In this document: piece by piece, positions 8,433 to 21,083 of the stretch
Layout of the letters: each line of letters starts with the position of its first letter
How positions within the stretch are numbered: the stretch's first letter is position 1
Source of the DNA: Pantoea rodasii
Lineage (GTDB): Bacteria; Pseudomonadota; Gammaproteobacteria; Enterobacterales; Enterobacteriaceae
Assembly: GCF_002095465.1 (NCBI RefSeq)
Contig: NZ_MLFP01000004.1
Coordinates: 310,001 to 374,000 of the forward strand
Reading direction: 5' to 3'
DNA length: 64,000 bases
Notes under the pieces: generated by a model
What the model saw: only the letters and a program-made list of their open reading frames with translations
Database searches by the model: none
What the model was told of the DNA's origin: nothing
Program-made: the position numbers and the translations under genes

Positions 8433-11288
8433 TTACAATGCCGCAATCACGCCCTGCTGTTCAATCAGTTTTGCTTTTGATTGTTCCAGCTCAACAATGC
8501 GCTCACGCTCTTTCGCCACCACCGCTTCCGGTGCACGTGCGACAAAGCCTTCGTTCGCCAGTTTGACCTGGATCTTCTCAATCTCGACATCCAGCTTGGT
8601 CAGCTCTTTCGCCAGACGCTCCAGTTCAGCTTCTTTGTTGACCAGATCCGCCATTGGGATCAGCAACTCAGCGCCTTCGACGATCTTGGTGACCGATACC
8701 GGACCTTTCTCGCCCGCAGGCAGAATGGTCAGGCTTTCCAGACGCGCGAGGCGTGACAGGAAGCTACGGTTCTCATCGACACGACGCTGCGCGGTTGGCG
8801 AGCAGTCACGCAGCAGCACATCCAGCGGTTTACCCGGTGCGATGTTCATCTCAGCACGGATGTTACGCACCGCCACGATCGCCTGCTTGATCCACTCGAT
8901 ATCCGCTTTGGCTTCTGCGTCTTCTTTCGCCGCGTCAAACTGCGGGAATGGCTGCAGCATGATGGTGTCGTGATCGATGTTCTTCAGGCCTTTCACGCGC
9001 TGCCAGATGGTTTCGGTGATGTAAGGAATGATCGGATGCGCCAGGCGCAGCACCGCTTCCAGCACGGTAACCAGCGTATTACGCGTGCCGCGCAGTTCCG
9101 CTTCGCTGCCGTTGCTCATCACTGGCTTGGTCAGCTCCAGATACCAGTCACAGAACTGGTTCCAGGTGAAGTCATACAGAATGTTGGCTGCGATATCAAA
9201 GCGATAGCTGTCCAGCGCTTCACGATAGGCTTTCACGGTGCTGTTGAACTCGGTCAGAATCCAGCGATCCGCCAGCGACAGCTTCAGTTCGCCGCCGTTC
9301 TGGCCACAATCATGTTCTTCGGTATTCATCAGCACGAAACGGCTGGCGTTCCACAGCTTATTACAGAAGTTGCGATAGCCTTCGAGACGCTTCATATCCC
9401 AGTTGATGTCACGGCCGGTTGAGGCCAGTGCCGCCAGGGTAAAGCGCAGGGCATCGGTGCCGGAAGCCACAATGCCGTCCGGGAATTGCTTCTCGGTACG
9501 CTTGCGGATCTTCTCAGCCAGCTGCGGCTGCATCATGTTACCGGTGCGTTTCTCCAGCAGATCTTCCAGCGAAATGCCGTCGATCATATCCAGCGGATCG
9601 ATGACATTGCCTTTCGACTTGGACATCTTCTGGCCTTCTTCATCACGAATCAAACCGGTCATGTAGACGGTTTTGAACGGCACCTGTGGCTTGCCGTCTT
9701 CATCTTTGATGAAGTGCATGGTCAGCATGATCATGCGCGCAATCCAGAAAAAGATGATGTCGAAGCCGCTCACCAACACGCTGGTTGGGTGGAAGGTACG
9801 CAGCGCTTCGGTATTCTCTGGCCAGCCAAGGGTAGAGAAGGTCCACAGGCCTGACGAGAACCAGGTGTCCAGCACGTCGTCGTCCTGGCGCAGTACCACA
9901 ACGTCAGCCAGGTTATTTTCCTGACGCACTTCTGCTTCAGTGCGACCAACGTAAACGTTGCCGTCGTTGTCATACCAGGCCGGAATGCGGTGTCCCCACC
10001 ACAGCTGACGCGAGATGCACCAATCCTGAATGTCACGCATCCATGAGAAGTACATGTTCTCGTACTGTTTTGGCACGAACTGGATGTCGCCGTTTTCGAC
10101 TGCTTCGACCGCGACTTTCGCCAGCGGGGCAGTGCGCACATACCATTGGTCGGTCAGCATCGGCTCGATCACCACGCCGCCACGGTCGCCGTAAGGCACG
10201 GTCAGATCATGGGGTTTGATCTCTTCCAGCAGGCCGATTTCATCAATCGCGGCTACCATCGCTTTACGCGCAGCAAAACGCTCCATTTTCTGGAACTGTG
10301 CCGGAATCTCATCCGCGCACTCGTCGCTGACTTCACCGTTGGTGTCGAACACTTCCGCGCGCTCACGGATATCGCCATCAAAGGTCAGGATGTTGATCAT
10401 TGGCAGCTTGTGACGACGGCCGACTTCGTAGTCATTGAAGTCGTGCGCCGGGGTGATCTTCACGCAGCCGGTGCCTTTTTCCATATCCGCATGGTCATCG
10501 CCCACGATCGGAATGCGACGATTTACCAGCGGCAGGATCAGCTCTTTGCCGATCAGATCTTTGTAACGCGGATCTTCCGGGTTCACCGCCACGCCGGTAT
10601 CGCCCAACAGGGTTTCCGGACGGGTGGTGGCAACCACCAGATAATCTTTGCCTTCGGCGGTTTTCACGCCGTCTGCCAGCGGATAGCGGATATGCCACAT
10701 TGAGCCTTTGCTCTCGCGGTTTTCCACTTCCAGATCGGAGATAGCCGTACGCAGTTTTGGATCCCAGTTCACCAGGCGTTTGCCACGATAAATCAGGTTC
10801 TCTTTGTACAAACGGACGAACACTTCACGCACCGCATTCGACAGGCCTTCATCCATGGTGAAGCGCTCGCGCTCCCAATCCACGGAGTTGCCAAGGCGAC
10901 GCATCTGACGGGTAATGGTGCCGCCAGATTCCTCCTTCCACTGCCAGATTTTGTCGATGAAGGCTTCACGGCCATAGTCCTGGCGCGTTTTGCCCTCTTC
11001 AGCGGCGATCTTGCGCTCCACCACCATCTGCGTGGCGATGCCCGCGTGGTCAGTACCCGCCTGCCACAGAGTATTTTTACCCTGCATGCGCTGGTAACGA
11101 ATCATGGTATCCATGATGGTTTGTTGGAAAGCGTGACCCATATGCAAGCTGCCGGTGACGTTCGGCGGCGGGATCATGATGCAAAAGCTTTCCTGGCTGG
11201 TATCGCCATTCGGTTTAAAGTAGCCCTGCTGTTCCCAGTGCTCGTAGAGCGGCTGCTCGATATCTTGCGGGTTATATGTCTTTTCCAT
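8433..11288 (-). CDS. valS: Valyl-tRNA synthetase
   Basis: 951 residues, equal to the E. coli enzyme. It charges tRNA-Val with valine and edits mischarged threonine. The class I signatures are HMGH (49-52, within [12 protein letters not shown]) and KMSKS (554-558). The C-terminal coiled coil typical of ValRS ([18 protein letters not shown] onwards) is intact. It begins 2 bp after the holC stop, forming pepA-holC-valS order on one strand. Its own hairpin terminator follows. Confidence 0.98.
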   Translation of the reverse strand: MEKTYNPQDIEQPLYEHWEQQGYFKPNGDTSQESFCIMIPPPNVTGSLHMGHAFQQTIMDTMIRYQRMQGKNTLWQAGTDHAGIATQMVVERKIAAEEGKTRQDYGREAFIDKIWQWKEESGGTITRQMRRLGNSVDWERERFTMDEGLSNAVREVFVRLYKENLIYRGKRLVNWDPKLRTAISDLEVENRESKGSMWHIRYPLADGVKTAEGKDYLVVATTRPETLLGDTGVAVNPEDPRYKDLIGKELILPLVNRRIPIVGDDHADMEKGTGCVKITPAHDFNDYEVGRRHKLPMINILTFDGDIRERAEVFDTNGEVSDECADEIPAQFQKMERFAARKAMVAAIDEIGLLEEIKPHDLTVPYGDRGGVVIEPMLTDQWYVRTAPLAKVAVEAVENGDIQFVPKQYENMYFSWMRDIQDWCISRQLWWGHRIPAWYDNDGNVYVGRTEAEVRQENNLADVVVLRQDDDVLDTWFSSGLWTFSTLGWPENTEALRTFHPTSVLVSGFDIIFFWIARMIMLTMHFIKDEDGKPQVPFKTVYMTGLIRDEEGQKMSKSKGNVIDPLDMIDGISLEDLLEKRTGNMMQPQLAEKIRKRTEKQFPDGIVASGTDALRFTLAALASTGRDINWDMKRLEGYRNFCNKLWNASRFVLMNTEEHDCGQNGGELKLSLADRWILTEFNSTVKAYREALDSYRFDIAANILYDFTWNQFCDWYLELTKPVMSNGSEAELRGTRNTLVTVLEAVLRLAHPIIPYITETIWQRVKGLKNIDHDTIMLQPFPQFDAAKEDAEAKADIEWIKQAIVAVRNIRAEMNIAPGKPLDVLLRDCSPTAQRRVDENRSFLSRLARLESLTILPAGEKGPVSVTKIVEGAELLIPMADLVNKEAELERLAKELTKLDVEIEKIQVKLANEGFVARAPEAVVAKERERIVELEQSKAKLIEQQGVIAAL

Positions 11289-11290
11289 TT

Positions 11291-11752
11291 CTACACTGTC
11301 GTTTGCGGCGGAGGTGGCGTCGCCGTATTCAATTGGAAACCAACGCTGCGATAGGCTTTGTAGCGGTCGCGCGCCAGTTGTTTTAAGGATTCTTCGTAAG
11401 GTACGAAGTCTATCACTTCATGGAAACCAGTAGCAAAATCTGCGAACTGTGGCAGCAGGCTAATCAGCAGGTCACGCGGTGAACTGCCGCGACGCTGCGG
11501 CCAGGCCAGTTCTACCGGTGCACCGTAACGCGGACCTTCGCCGGCCAGATTGTGCGGCACAAAGGCGTTGGCCGGGCGCTGCCAGAGCGCTTCATCCAGA
11601 CGATTGGCCTGCTCTTCATTTTCGCAGGCAATCAGGATGCGTTTGCCGTCACGCCAGCGTGTTTCGGCCAGATCGCACACCAGTGCTTCGATGGCGCTAA
11701 GGCCGTCGCTGGCGCTTTCTGACTCCATCACATAGAAAGTGGCGTTTTTCAT
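11291..11752 (-). CDS. holC: DNA polymerase III chi subunit
   Basis: 153 residues from ATG 11750-11752 ([10 protein letters not shown]). Chi bridges the psi subunit of the clamp loader to single-strand-binding protein at the replication fork. [18 protein letters not shown] and [19 protein letters not shown] are typical. An upstream in-frame extension of 16 codons overlaps a hairpin and is rejected. The last six residues (PPPPQTTV region) differ from E. coli. It is tightly coupled to valS. Confidence 0.96.
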   Translation of the reverse strand: MKNATFYVMESESASDGLSAIEALVCDLAETRWRDGKRILIACENEEQANRLDEALWQRPANAFVPHNLAGEGPRYGAPVELAWPQRRGSSPRDLLISLLPQFADFATGFHEVIDFVPYEESLKQLARDRYKAYRSVGFQLNTATPPPPQTTV

Positions 11753-11779
11753 GGCAAGCTTATTTCCATTAATGACAGT

Positions 11780-11798
11780 GGGGCGCATTTTGCGCCCC
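11780..11798. other. Perfect hairpin between pepA and holC
   Basis: GGGGCGCA-TTT-TGCGCCCC is a symmetrical stem-loop 28 bp before holC. It has no T-run on the minus strand, so it may stabilise the end of the pepA message or limit read-through into holC. Confidence 0.5.
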
Positions 11799-11821
11799 AT
11801 GAGTTCATACGTCTATACACT

Positions 11822-11937
<116 letters not shown>

Positions 11938-11952
11938 TATTTTTACTCGGCT

Positions 11953-13479
<1,527 letters not shown>

Positions 13480-13731
13480 TTAAAGACAACGGCCTTAGCT
13501 GTCGTTAGAATGTAGCGCGTTCGTAACCCATTATTTTTAGCGGCGCCATGACAATTTAACGCCGACGGTCATAATGAGATGTGGTGGCAATGCGTTGTTT
13601 TTTCACCACCGAAACGCGTTCGTCATACTATTTTAGCTACGATGACGGCCATTGATGAATAAAAATGGCTGATAAGCGTTGAAACTAGCGATTTTCCTGC
13701 AAAAAGACAAGTTATCACAGGCGTACTAAGC

Positions 13732-14830
13732 GTGATCATCATTAGATATCTGGTTCGAGAAACGCTCAAAAGCCAGCTGGCTATCCTGTTCATCCTGCTA
13801 CTGATCTTCTTTTGCCAGAAGTTAGTCAGGATTTTGGGTGCAGCGGTGGATGGCGAGATCCCAACAAATCTGGTTCTGACTTTGTTAGGCCTTGGCGTGC
13901 CTGAAATGGCACAACTTATCCTGCCCCTAAGCTTGTTTCTGGCGATTTTAATGACCCTTGGGCGGCTGTACACCGAAAGTGAAATTACGGTGATGCATGC
14001 CTGCGGCCTGGGGAAAAGCGTGCTGATCAAAGCCGCGATGATCCTGATGCTGCTGACTTCAGCGGTAGCGGCGGTCAACGTCATCTGGTTAGGGCCATGG
14101 TCATCGCGTTATCAGGACGAAGTGACACAAAATGCTAAAGCCAACCCCGGTGCGGCAGCATTGGCGGCGGGCCAGTTCCAGACCTCCAGTGACGGTAATT
14201 CCGTGCTGTTCGTCGAGAACGTCAAGGGCAACACTTTTGGTAGCGTGTTCCTGGCGCAGCTGCGTCCGAAAGGCAACGCGCGTCCATCCGTGGTGCTGGC
14301 AGACAGCGGCCACATGGAGCAGCGTAAAGATGGCTCGCAGGTAGTGACGCTGGATAAAGGCTCGCGCTTTGAAGGCACCGCGATGCTGCGTGATTTCCGC
14401 ATCACTGACTTCACCAATTATCAGGCGCTGGTGGCTATAAAGTCGCCACGCTCGATCCCAATGATGCCGATCAGGCCAGCATCAGCAAGCTGTTCAAACC
14501 AAAACGCCGCAGTTCCAGGCCGAGTTCCACTGGCGTTTAACGCTGGTGTTTGCGGTGCTGGTGATGGCGCTGATGGTGGTGCCACTTAGCGTGGTGAACC
14601 CTCGTCAGGGCCGCGTGTTGTCGATGCTGCCGGCGATGCTGCTGTATCTGATCTTCTTCCTGTTGCAGAGCTCGTTGCGCTCCAACGCGGCGAAAGGCAA
14701 GTTCGACCCCGCGATCTGGATGTGGGTAGTGAACTTCGCTTATCTGGCGCTGGCAGTGATGCTTAACCTGTGGGATACGGTGCCGATGCGACGCATTCGT
14801 GGCCGCTTTAGCCGTGGAGGATCGATGTGA
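13732..14830 (+). CDS. lptF: LPS export permease LptF (reading frame broken twice)
   Basis: The GTG start (MIIIRYLVRETLKSQ) and the N-terminal two thirds are normal. The frame is lost at 14433-14434, where GTGGCTAT should read GTGGGCTAT, and again at 14501-14504, where four A should be five. With both bases restored the protein is exactly 366 residues, the length of E. coli LptF, ending RGRFSRGGSM. LptF with LptG and LptB2 forms the inner-membrane ABC transporter that extracts lipopolysaccharide toward LptC/A/D. The gene is essential in E. coli, so two missed homopolymer bases are likelier than real loss. Its stop overlaps the lptG start. Confidence 0.9.
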
Positions 14831-15906
14831 TGTTTAAGGTCCTTGACCGCTATATCGGTAAAACCATCTTCAACACCATCATGCTGACGTTGTTCATGTT
14901 GGTGTCGCTGTCGGGCATCATCAAGTTCGTTGATCAGCTGCGTAAGACCGGGCAGGGTGCGTATACCGCGCTGGACGCCGGTTACTACACGCTGCTCAGC
15001 GTGCCGAAAGATATCGAGATCTTCTTCCCAATGGCGGCACTGTTGGGCGCTCTGCTAGGTTTGGGCACGCTGGCACAGCGTAGCGAACTGGTGGTGATGC
15101 AGGCATCGGGCTTCACCCGTTTGCAGGTGGCGCTGGCGGTGATGAAAACCGCCATTCCTCTGGTGCTGTTAACCATGGCAGTGGGTGAATTTGTTGCGCC
15201 GCAGGGCGAGCAGATGGCGCGTAACTACCGTGCGCAGCAGCTGTACGGTGGCTCACTGATGTCGACGCAGAGCGGTTTGTGGGCAAAAGATGGCCATGAC
15301 TTTATCTACATCGAGCGCATCAAAAGCGACAACGAGATTGATGGGGTGAGCATTTACACCTTCACCGATCAGCGTCGTCTGCTCAGCGTGCGTTATGCCG
15401 CGAGTGCAACCTGGAGCGCCGATAAGAAGCTGTGGCAGCTTTCGCAGGTGGATGAGTCCAATCTGAGTGATGCAAAACAGATTACCGGTTCGCAAAGTCT
15501 GGGTGGCGAGTGGAAAACCAACCTGACGCCAGACAAGCTCGGCGTGGTGGCATTGGACCCGGATGCGCTGTCAATCAGTGGTCTGTACAACTACAGCAAA
15601 TACCTCAAGCAGAGCGGGCAGGTTTCCGGACGATATCTGTTGAACATGTGGGGCAAAATCTTCCAGCCGCTGTCGGTGGCGGTGATGATGCTGATGGCGC
15701 TGTCGTTTATCTTTGGCCCGCTGCGTAGCGTGTCGATGGGGGTTCGCGTGGTAACGGGGATCAGCTTCGGCTTCCTATTCTACGTATTGGACCAGATCTT
15801 CGGCCCGCTGAGCCTGGTTTACGGTATACCGCCGATCCTCGGCGCGATTCTTCCGAGCGCTGCGTTCTTCGCGATTAGCTTGTATATGTTGTTGAAACGT
15901 AAGTAA
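14830..15906 (+). CDS. lptG: LPS export permease LptG
   Basis: 358 residues from ATG 14830; the TGATG overlap with the lptF stop indicates translational coupling (a GTG at 14827 adds one codon). It is the second membrane subunit of the LptB2FG transporter. Transmembrane segments are at both ends, with a periplasmic beta-jellyroll-like middle (about 100-260). TPDKLGVVALDPDALSISGL is a highly conserved stretch. An intrinsic terminator follows. Confidence 0.97.
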   Translation: MFKVLDRYIGKTIFNTIMLTLFMLVSLSGIIKFVDQLRKTGQGAYTALDAGYYTLLSVPKDIEIFFPMAALLGALLGLGTLAQRSELVVMQASGFTRLQVALAVMKTAIPLVLLTMAVGEFVAPQGEQMARNYRAQQLYGGSLMSTQSGLWAKDGHDFIYIERIKSDNEIDGVSIYTFTDQRRLLSVRYAASATWSADKKLWQLSQVDESNLSDAKQITGSQSLGGEWKTNLTPDKLGVVALDPDALSISGLYNYSKYLKQSGQVSGRYLLNMWGKIFQPLSVAVMMLMALSFIFGPLRSVSMGVRVVTGISFGFLFYVLDQIFGPLSLVYGIPPILGAILPSAAFFAISLYMLLKRK

Positions 15907-15914
15907 TTGGTTAG

Positions 15915-15938
15915 GGGCAGCCTAAATGCTGCCGCTAC
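15915..15938 (-). repeat. Dispersed palindromic repeat, variant copy
   Basis: On the minus strand GTAGCGGCAGC-ATTTAG-GCTGCC: the same GTAGCG-GC-rich palindrome plan as the other copies, with GCAGC replacing GCGC. It lies between lptG and its terminator. Confidence 0.6.
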
Positions 15939-15950
15939 AATACGTTATGC

Positions 15951-15978
15951 AGGGTCGTCATTTATGACGACCCTTTTT
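15951..15978 (+). terminator. lptFG terminator
   Basis: AGGGTCGTCA-TTTA-TGACGACCCT followed by five T, 44 bp after the lptG stop and directly before the convergent yjiN stop. Confidence 0.9.
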
Positions 15979-15979
15979 A

Positions 15980-17257
15980 TTATCTCCAGGTCTGCAACAA
16001 CATCGGCAGCTGCGACAGTAAATACAGCACCAGGCCAATGGTGCCGCCGACCAGCGTGCCGTTGATGCGGATAAACTGCAGATCGCGGCCAATGTTAAGC
16101 TCAATCTGCTGGGACATATCACGCGCATCCCAGCTTTTCACGGTATCGCTGATGTGGCGCGTCAGGAATTCGGCAAACTCCGGTGCAATGCTGCGGGCTG
16201 CATCTTCCAAATGCTGATTCATCGATGTGCGCAGGGCTTGATCGGCTGCTAACGTTTCGCCGAACCACAATGCGGCCAGTCGCACGCGCTCCTGCACGCG
16301 GGAATCATCACTACTGAGATCGGCTTTCAGCCAGCTGCGCAGATCCTGCCACAGCTCGCCAATATAGCGATTCAGTGACTCATCCTCTTTCAACCAGCTT
16401 TTGATGACCTCGGCGCGCTGTGCCATTTCCGGGTCGGTTTTCAGCTTATCAATCAGGCGTTGTACCGCGCGATCAAAGCCTTGTCGCAGTTCATGACCTT
16501 GGTTAAGCGCCACTTCATCAAGGATTGAATCCACCGCATTGGCCACCAAATCAGCGCTGTGCTCGCCCAGCCATTCGGTGGGGAGCATTTTGGCTTTGAT
16601 CGGATGTTCGCGCTTGAGCCAGCGCACAATCTGCGAGGCGATAAACTCACGCGTTCCCGGCTTGTGCAGCAGACGCAGTAGTTGCTGCACGGCGGCATCC
16701 AGCAGTTCCTGATGGCGATTGTTTTTGGTCAGGCTATCGAGCAATAACGCCGTGGATTGGGTGAGATCGACCTTATCCAGCGCACGATGCACAGCGCGAC
16801 GCAGAAAACGCTGGATGCGTTCATCGTCAGTCAGATCGAGGAAGCCGCGCATCACCTGCAGCAGATGGCGGCCAATCCGATCGGCGTTGCCTGGCGTATT
16901 CAGCCACTGCGCCAGCATCTGAGAGGGATCGTGGCGGCGAATCAGCGCCAGCAACGAATCGGTATCGAGAAACTTCTCCTGCACAAAGCGGCCAAGATTC
17001 TCCCCGATGCGATCTTTATTGCGCGGAATAATCGCCGTATGACGTGAAATGAAGGGCAACGGCACGCGGCGAAACAGTGCGACCACCGCGAACCAATCCG
17101 CCAGCGCACCGACCATCGCCGCTTCGGCAATCGCCTTCACGCCGAGTACCCAGAAGTTAGGCGGCAAAAACAGCGTCACGACAAAAGTTGCCGCCGCTAC
17201 CAGCAGCAGCGACAGCGCGAGCCGCTTGCTCCGTTTGAGTTGTTGATATTTATCCAT
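15980..17257 (-). CDS. yjiN: DUF445 inner-membrane protein YjiN
   Basis: 425 residues. A membrane segment at about 13-32 ([20 protein letters not shown]), the conserved [13 protein letters not shown] block, a long helical middle and a C-terminal membrane segment ([15 protein letters not shown]) define DUF445. The sequence follows E. coli YjiN closely, including [19 protein letters not shown]. Function is unknown; family members are membrane-anchored helical proteins. It is convergent with lptG. Confidence 0.9.
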   Translation of the reverse strand: MDKYQQLKRSKRLALSLLLVAAATFVVTLFLPPNFWVLGVKAIAEAAMVGALADWFAVVALFRRVPLPFISRHTAIIPRNKDRIGENLGRFVQEKFLDTDSLLALIRRHDPSQMLAQWLNTPGNADRIGRHLLQVMRGFLDLTDDERIQRFLRRAVHRALDKVDLTQSTALLLDSLTKNNRHQELLDAAVQQLLRLLHKPGTREFIASQIVRWLKREHPIKAKMLPTEWLGEHSADLVANAVDSILDEVALNQGHELRQGFDRAVQRLIDKLKTDPEMAQRAEVIKSWLKEDESLNRYIGELWQDLRSWLKADLSSDDSRVQERVRLAALWFGETLAADQALRTSMNQHLEDAARSIAPEFAEFLTRHISDTVKSWDARDMSQQIELNIGRDLQFIRINGTLVGGTIGLVLYLLSQLPMLLQTWR

Positions 17258-17336
17258 ATACCCATTTTAGCAGAGAGGATTGCAGGGGGCTTTGAAGGGG
17301 CAGCCGGATGACTGCCCGGGATGCGATGAGGCTGGT

Positions 17337-18839
17337 TTAACGACGACGACCGCCCATTAAACTCCCTAGCACGCCACGAATGATTTGATTGGTGACCTGA
17401 CGCGCCGCGCTTTTCGCTACGCTCTGCACTACGCCATCGCGTTTGCCGCCACGCGGTCCGGTGGTGCCAAACAGGATGTCTTTCAATCCCCCCAAAATGC
17501 CATCATCGACTTCAACATTATTGCCTTTGGTTTCTGGCGCATTAGCTTGCTGCGGCGCGGCTTGCACGCCTTTTTGCAACATCTCAAACGCGGATTCACG
17601 ATCCACTTCTGTGTCGTATTTGCCGTACAGCGGAGAGTTATTGATCAGGCCGTTGCGCTCATCCTGCGTCACCGGCCCCATGCGTGAGCCGGGCGCAATC
17701 ACCATCGCGCGCTGCACCATCGACGGGCTGCCTTTTTCATCCAAAAACGAAATCAGCGCTTCACCCGTTCCCAATGCCTGGATGGCTTCAACGGTGTTGA
17801 ATGCTGGATTGGCGCGCATGGTCTCGGCGGCACTTTTCACTGCTTTCTGGTCCTTCGGCGTGAAAGCGCGCAGGGCATGCTGCACGCGGTTGCCCAACTG
17901 GCCCAGCACGTTATCAGGAATATCAGAGGGATTTTGCGTGACGAAGTAAACGCCGACGCCTTTGGATCGAATCAGACGGATCACCTGTTCGACTTTCTCC
18001 AGCAGCACCGGCGGCGCATCGGTAAACAACAGATGTGCCTCATCAAAGAAGAACACCATTTTGGGTTTGTCGAGATCGCCGGCTTCAGGTAGCTGCTCAT
18101 ACAGCTCCGCCAGCAGCCAAAGCAAGCTGGTGGCATACAGTTTCGGCATCTGATACAGCTTTTCAGCGGAGAGGATGTTGATGAAGCCTTTGCCTTCGTT
18201 GTCACAACGCATCCAGTCACGAATATCCAGCATCGGCTCGCCGAAGAAGTGCTCAGCGCCTTGCTGTTCCAGCGCCAGTAAGCCGCGCTGAATCGCCCCC
18301 ACGGAGGCGCTGTTGATGTTGCCGTACTGCGTCTGGAAGGATTTGGCGTTATCGCCGATGTACTGCGTCATGGCGCGCAAATCTTTGAAATCCAGCAACA
18401 ATAAGCCTTGATCGTCGGCGATGCGGAAGATGATTTGCAGTACGCCCGATTGCACATCATTCAGATTGAGCAAGCGCGCCAGCAAGAGCGGGCCAAGGTC
18501 GGAAACCGTGGCACGCACCGGATGGCCTTTCTCGGCAAAAATATCCCACACCATTACCGGATTTTTCTGTGCCTGCCAGTCGGTCACGCCAATCTTTTCC
18601 AGCCGTGCCAGTAGCTTTTCCGAGCCTTCGCCTGCGGTCGCCACGCCGGTCAGATCGCCTTTAACGTCGGCCATAAACACCGGCACGCCGATACTCGAGA
18701 AGGATTCCGCCAACTTTTGCAGCGTGACGGTTTTACCGGTGCCGGTGGCACCGGTAATCAAGCCATGGCGGTTGGCCATATTGGAAAGCAGGGATAACTG
18801 GATGTCGGGCGTTTGAGCAATCAGTAACGGGGTGGTCAT
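17337..18839 (-). CDS. yjgR: HerA/DUF853-type ATPase YjgR
   Basis: 500 residues. Walker A GATGTGKT is at 30-37 and a Walker B-like [10 protein letters not shown] lies in the middle; [20 protein letters not shown] is the sensor region. The C-terminus is glycine/arginine-rich (GSLMGGRRR). It belongs to the HerA/FtsK-like group of RecA-fold ATPases and is present near lptFG in E. coli as well. The biochemical role is not established; in archaea HerA is a DNA translocase paired with NurA, but no nuclease partner is nearby. Confidence 0.92.
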   Translation of the reverse strand: MTTPLLIAQTPDIQLSLLSNMANRHGLITGATGTGKTVTLQKLAESFSSIGVPVFMADVKGDLTGVATAGEGSEKLLARLEKIGVTDWQAQKNPVMVWDIFAEKGHPVRATVSDLGPLLLARLLNLNDVQSGVLQIIFRIADDQGLLLLDFKDLRAMTQYIGDNAKSFQTQYGNINSASVGAIQRGLLALEQQGAEHFFGEPMLDIRDWMRCDNEGKGFINILSAEKLYQMPKLYATSLLWLLAELYEQLPEAGDLDKPKMVFFFDEAHLLFTDAPPVLLEKVEQVIRLIRSKGVGVYFVTQNPSDIPDNVLGQLGNRVQHALRAFTPKDQKAVKSAAETMRANPAFNTVEAIQALGTGEALISFLDEKGSPSMVQRAMVIAPGSRMGPVTQDERNGLINNSPLYGKYDTEVDRESAFEMLQKGVQAAPQQANAPETKGNNVEVDDGILGGLKDILFGTTGPRGGKRDGVVQSVAKSAARQVTNQIIRGVLGSLMGGRRR

Positions 18840-18893
18840 GTTTTTTCACTCGCAGGCAACAGGTTATGCCAGAAAGAATAGCAAGCGAAGCCC

Positions 18894-18967
18894 GTTGCGG
18901 CGCAATTTATTGCGCGTCTGCCAGCTGCTCAGACGCCTCAATTTCGCGTGATCGATCACGCCGCGAC
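18894..18967. repeat. Inverted pair of palindromic repeats
   Basis: GTTGCG plus GCGCAATTTATTGCGC (18894-18915) is followed by an oppositely oriented copy containing GCGTGATCGATCACGC then CGCGAC (18945-18966). Together they form a 74-bp imperfect palindrome between yjgR and the solute-binding-protein gene, like a BIME unit. Confidence 0.65.
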
Positions 18968-18978
18968 AAAAAGTGACC

Positions 18979-20550
18979 TTATTGCTTCTGCACCACATCA
19001 AAGAACAGCAAACTCACGCCAATCCCCTGCTGCACATGGCTGACGTTGTTGCGAATTGCCACCTGCTGCGCGCCCTGCAGCATCACCACAAACGGGGAGT
19101 TCTGCTGCACGGTATGCTGCAAATCGGTGTACAACGCGCGGCGCTTCACCGCATCGCTTTCACCGGCCGCGGCACGCGTCTTGGCGCTCAGCTCTGGAAT
19201 CTCCCAGCCCACTCGCCACGCCAGCGTTTTGGAGCCGCCCGGCACGTTATAGGCAAAGGCGCTGGCATTGGTATTCGGATCGACGTAATCCGCGCCCCAG
19301 TAGATAAAGATCGACTGGAAATCGCGGCCGCGCATTTTGCTCCACAACTCGGATTCCGCCACCGGCTGCAGCTCAATCTGCACGTCTGCTTTGGCAAAAC
19401 TGGCCTGCAGCGCCTGCGCCACATCGATGTACGGCGGCTGATTGATCACCGTCAGCGCAAACTTGCTGCCGGGTTTAATGCCGCCTTTGGCTAATATCGC
19501 TTTGGCTTTCGCGACATCGTAGTGGAACGGTTGGTCTTCCAGCGCACCGTCAAAACCCTGCGGCAGGAAACTTTGATGAATGCTGTACTGACCTTTCAGT
19601 AAATCTCGTGAGATGGACGGGTAATCCACCAACCAGCGCGCTGCTTCCCACAGGGCAGGATTGCCCAGCGCAGGCTGCGCTTTATTCTGGGTATTAAAGC
19701 CGAGGTAATACACCAGGCTCGAAGGGAATGCGTCGATCCGCAGGTTTTTATCGCTCTTCAGCGCATCGATTTGATCCGGGCCGAGTTGATAAGCAACATC
19801 AACATCGCCTTGCTGAATCAACAAACGACGCGCACCGGCATCGGCCACGCCTTTCAATAAAATGCGCTTCAGATGCGGCTGTGGATTCGCTTGTTTATTG
19901 GCGCTCAGCACCAGCGCCTGCTGAGGCACATACTGCTGAATCGTAAACGCGCCGCTGCCTGCAGTATTGGTGTGCAGCCAGCCATTGCCAAGATCGCTAT
20001 TCACCACGTGCTGCTGCACGGTTTTGCTGTCCACCACCGAGGCCACTGGCGCCGTGAGCAGGCGCAGTGCCAGATCCTGGCCAATCGCTGCGGGCCACTG
20101 AATCTCCAGCTGATGATCATTTAGCACCTTAAACTGGCTGGCGATGTTCTCGTTGGTCCAGCCGAACTCGGCAAGGATGAACGAGGGGGCTTTGTTTAAC
20201 TGCACCGCACGCGTTAAAGAGAAAATCACATCCTGTGGTGTCACCGGATTACCGCTGGAGAAATGCGCATTAGGCTTGAGGTTAAACACCAGGCTGTGCG
20301 GCGTGCTGCCGGTCTGCCAGGAGGTCGCCAGCAGCGGCGCCAGCTTCTGTGGTGTGTCGCGATCGGCTTGCACCAGCGTTTCATAGATGTTGCGCTGCAC
20401 GCTGTTACTGACCGTTTCAAAGCTTTCGGCGGGGTCAAAACTGATGATGCCATCCAGCGGCACCGCGACGACCAGGGTGTCTTTCGGTGTGGCTGCCTGT
20501 AGCGCAAACGCGCTGCTCCATAAGGCGACGAACAAAATCAATGAACGCAT
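18979..20550 (-). CDS. ABC transporter substrate-binding protein, family 5 (peptide/nickel type)
   Basis: 523 residues with an N-terminal signal peptide (cleavage near ALQA-ATPK). The fold signature is in DTLVVAVPLDGIISFDPAES and in FNLKPNAHFSSGNPVTPQDV, typical of SBP family 5, which includes OppA, DppA and NikA. It should bind a small peptide, metal complex or similar ligand in the periplasm. No permease or ATPase gene is adjacent: upstream is a divergent dehydrogenase operon and downstream yjgR, so it either supplies transporters elsewhere or is an orphan. A Fur-like box lies about 200 bp upstream. Confidence 0.85.
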   Translation of the reverse strand: MRSLILFVALWSSAFALQAATPKDTLVVAVPLDGIISFDPAESFETVSNSVQRNIYETLVQADRDTPQKLAPLLATSWQTGSTPHSLVFNLKPNAHFSSGNPVTPQDVIFSLTRAVQLNKAPSFILAEFGWTNENIASQFKVLNDHQLEIQWPAAIGQDLALRLLTAPVASVVDSKTVQQHVVNSDLGNGWLHTNTAGSGAFTIQQYVPQQALVLSANKQANPQPHLKRILLKGVADAGARRLLIQQGDVDVAYQLGPDQIDALKSDKNLRIDAFPSSLVYYLGFNTQNKAQPALGNPALWEAARWLVDYPSISRDLLKGQYSIHQSFLPQGFDGALEDQPFHYDVAKAKAILAKGGIKPGSKFALTVINQPPYIDVAQALQASFAKADVQIELQPVAESELWSKMRGRDFQSIFIYWGADYVDPNTNASAFAYNVPGGSKTLAWRVGWEIPELSAKTRAAAGESDAVKRRALYTDLQHTVQQNSPFVVMLQGAQQVAIRNNVSHVQQGIGVSLLFFDVVQKQ

Positions 20551-21083
20551 TTATTATTATCCCGAGTGATAGATTAACCGACTCTATCGCTGCTGCCGTC
20601 CAGGCAAAATGCCGGTTTGTTCTGAGCTGTGCCAGAAATTCACAATTGATAACATTTGGCGACTATCACGCTTATTTTGTGCGCGACTTGTCATTTCCGG
20701 GAAATAGATCGTTCACACTCTGGTCAATTACGTAAATAAGATGTTATTAATGAGAATAATTCTCTTGTATGGAAGTATGATTTATTTTCATCGATTAATA
20801 TTCGCGATTATTTCCTTGCGCGATCAATTTTGGTCATTTGCCCATCTCTGATTCCTAAAAACCCAACATTTGTACGGTTAAAAGTGCAATTCCCGCCTCG
20901 AAAGCCCTTTACCAGCCAGTAACCTAAATTCAACATCATGATGAATTCTCATCAAAACACATCTTTGAATTGATTCTTACATTCAGAAATATTTATATCC
21001 CTAAGATTGCCAGGTTCTTTACCGATTTATAAAGCCATTAACAAAAATAATTATCTTTCTTAGCAAGTGAGAGTCGTCGCGCC
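20551..21083. other. AT-rich divergent intergenic region
   Basis: 533 bp between two divergent genes, clearly AT-richer than its surroundings. It should hold the promoters of the solute-binding-protein gene (minus) and of the gluconate dehydrogenase operon (plus). A Fur-like palindrome is at 20749-20767. I see no convincing small gene or RNA. Confidence 0.6.
20749..20767. promoter_or_regulatory. Possible Fur box
   Basis: AATGAGAATAATTCTCTTG contains the inverted repeat GAGAAT-A-ATTCTC and fits the 7-1-7 form of the Fur site (tGAtAATnATTaTCa). It lies 199 bp upstream of the solute-binding-protein start and 317 bp upstream of the dehydrogenase operon. Only one element is visible, so the target is uncertain. 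Confidence 0.5.
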
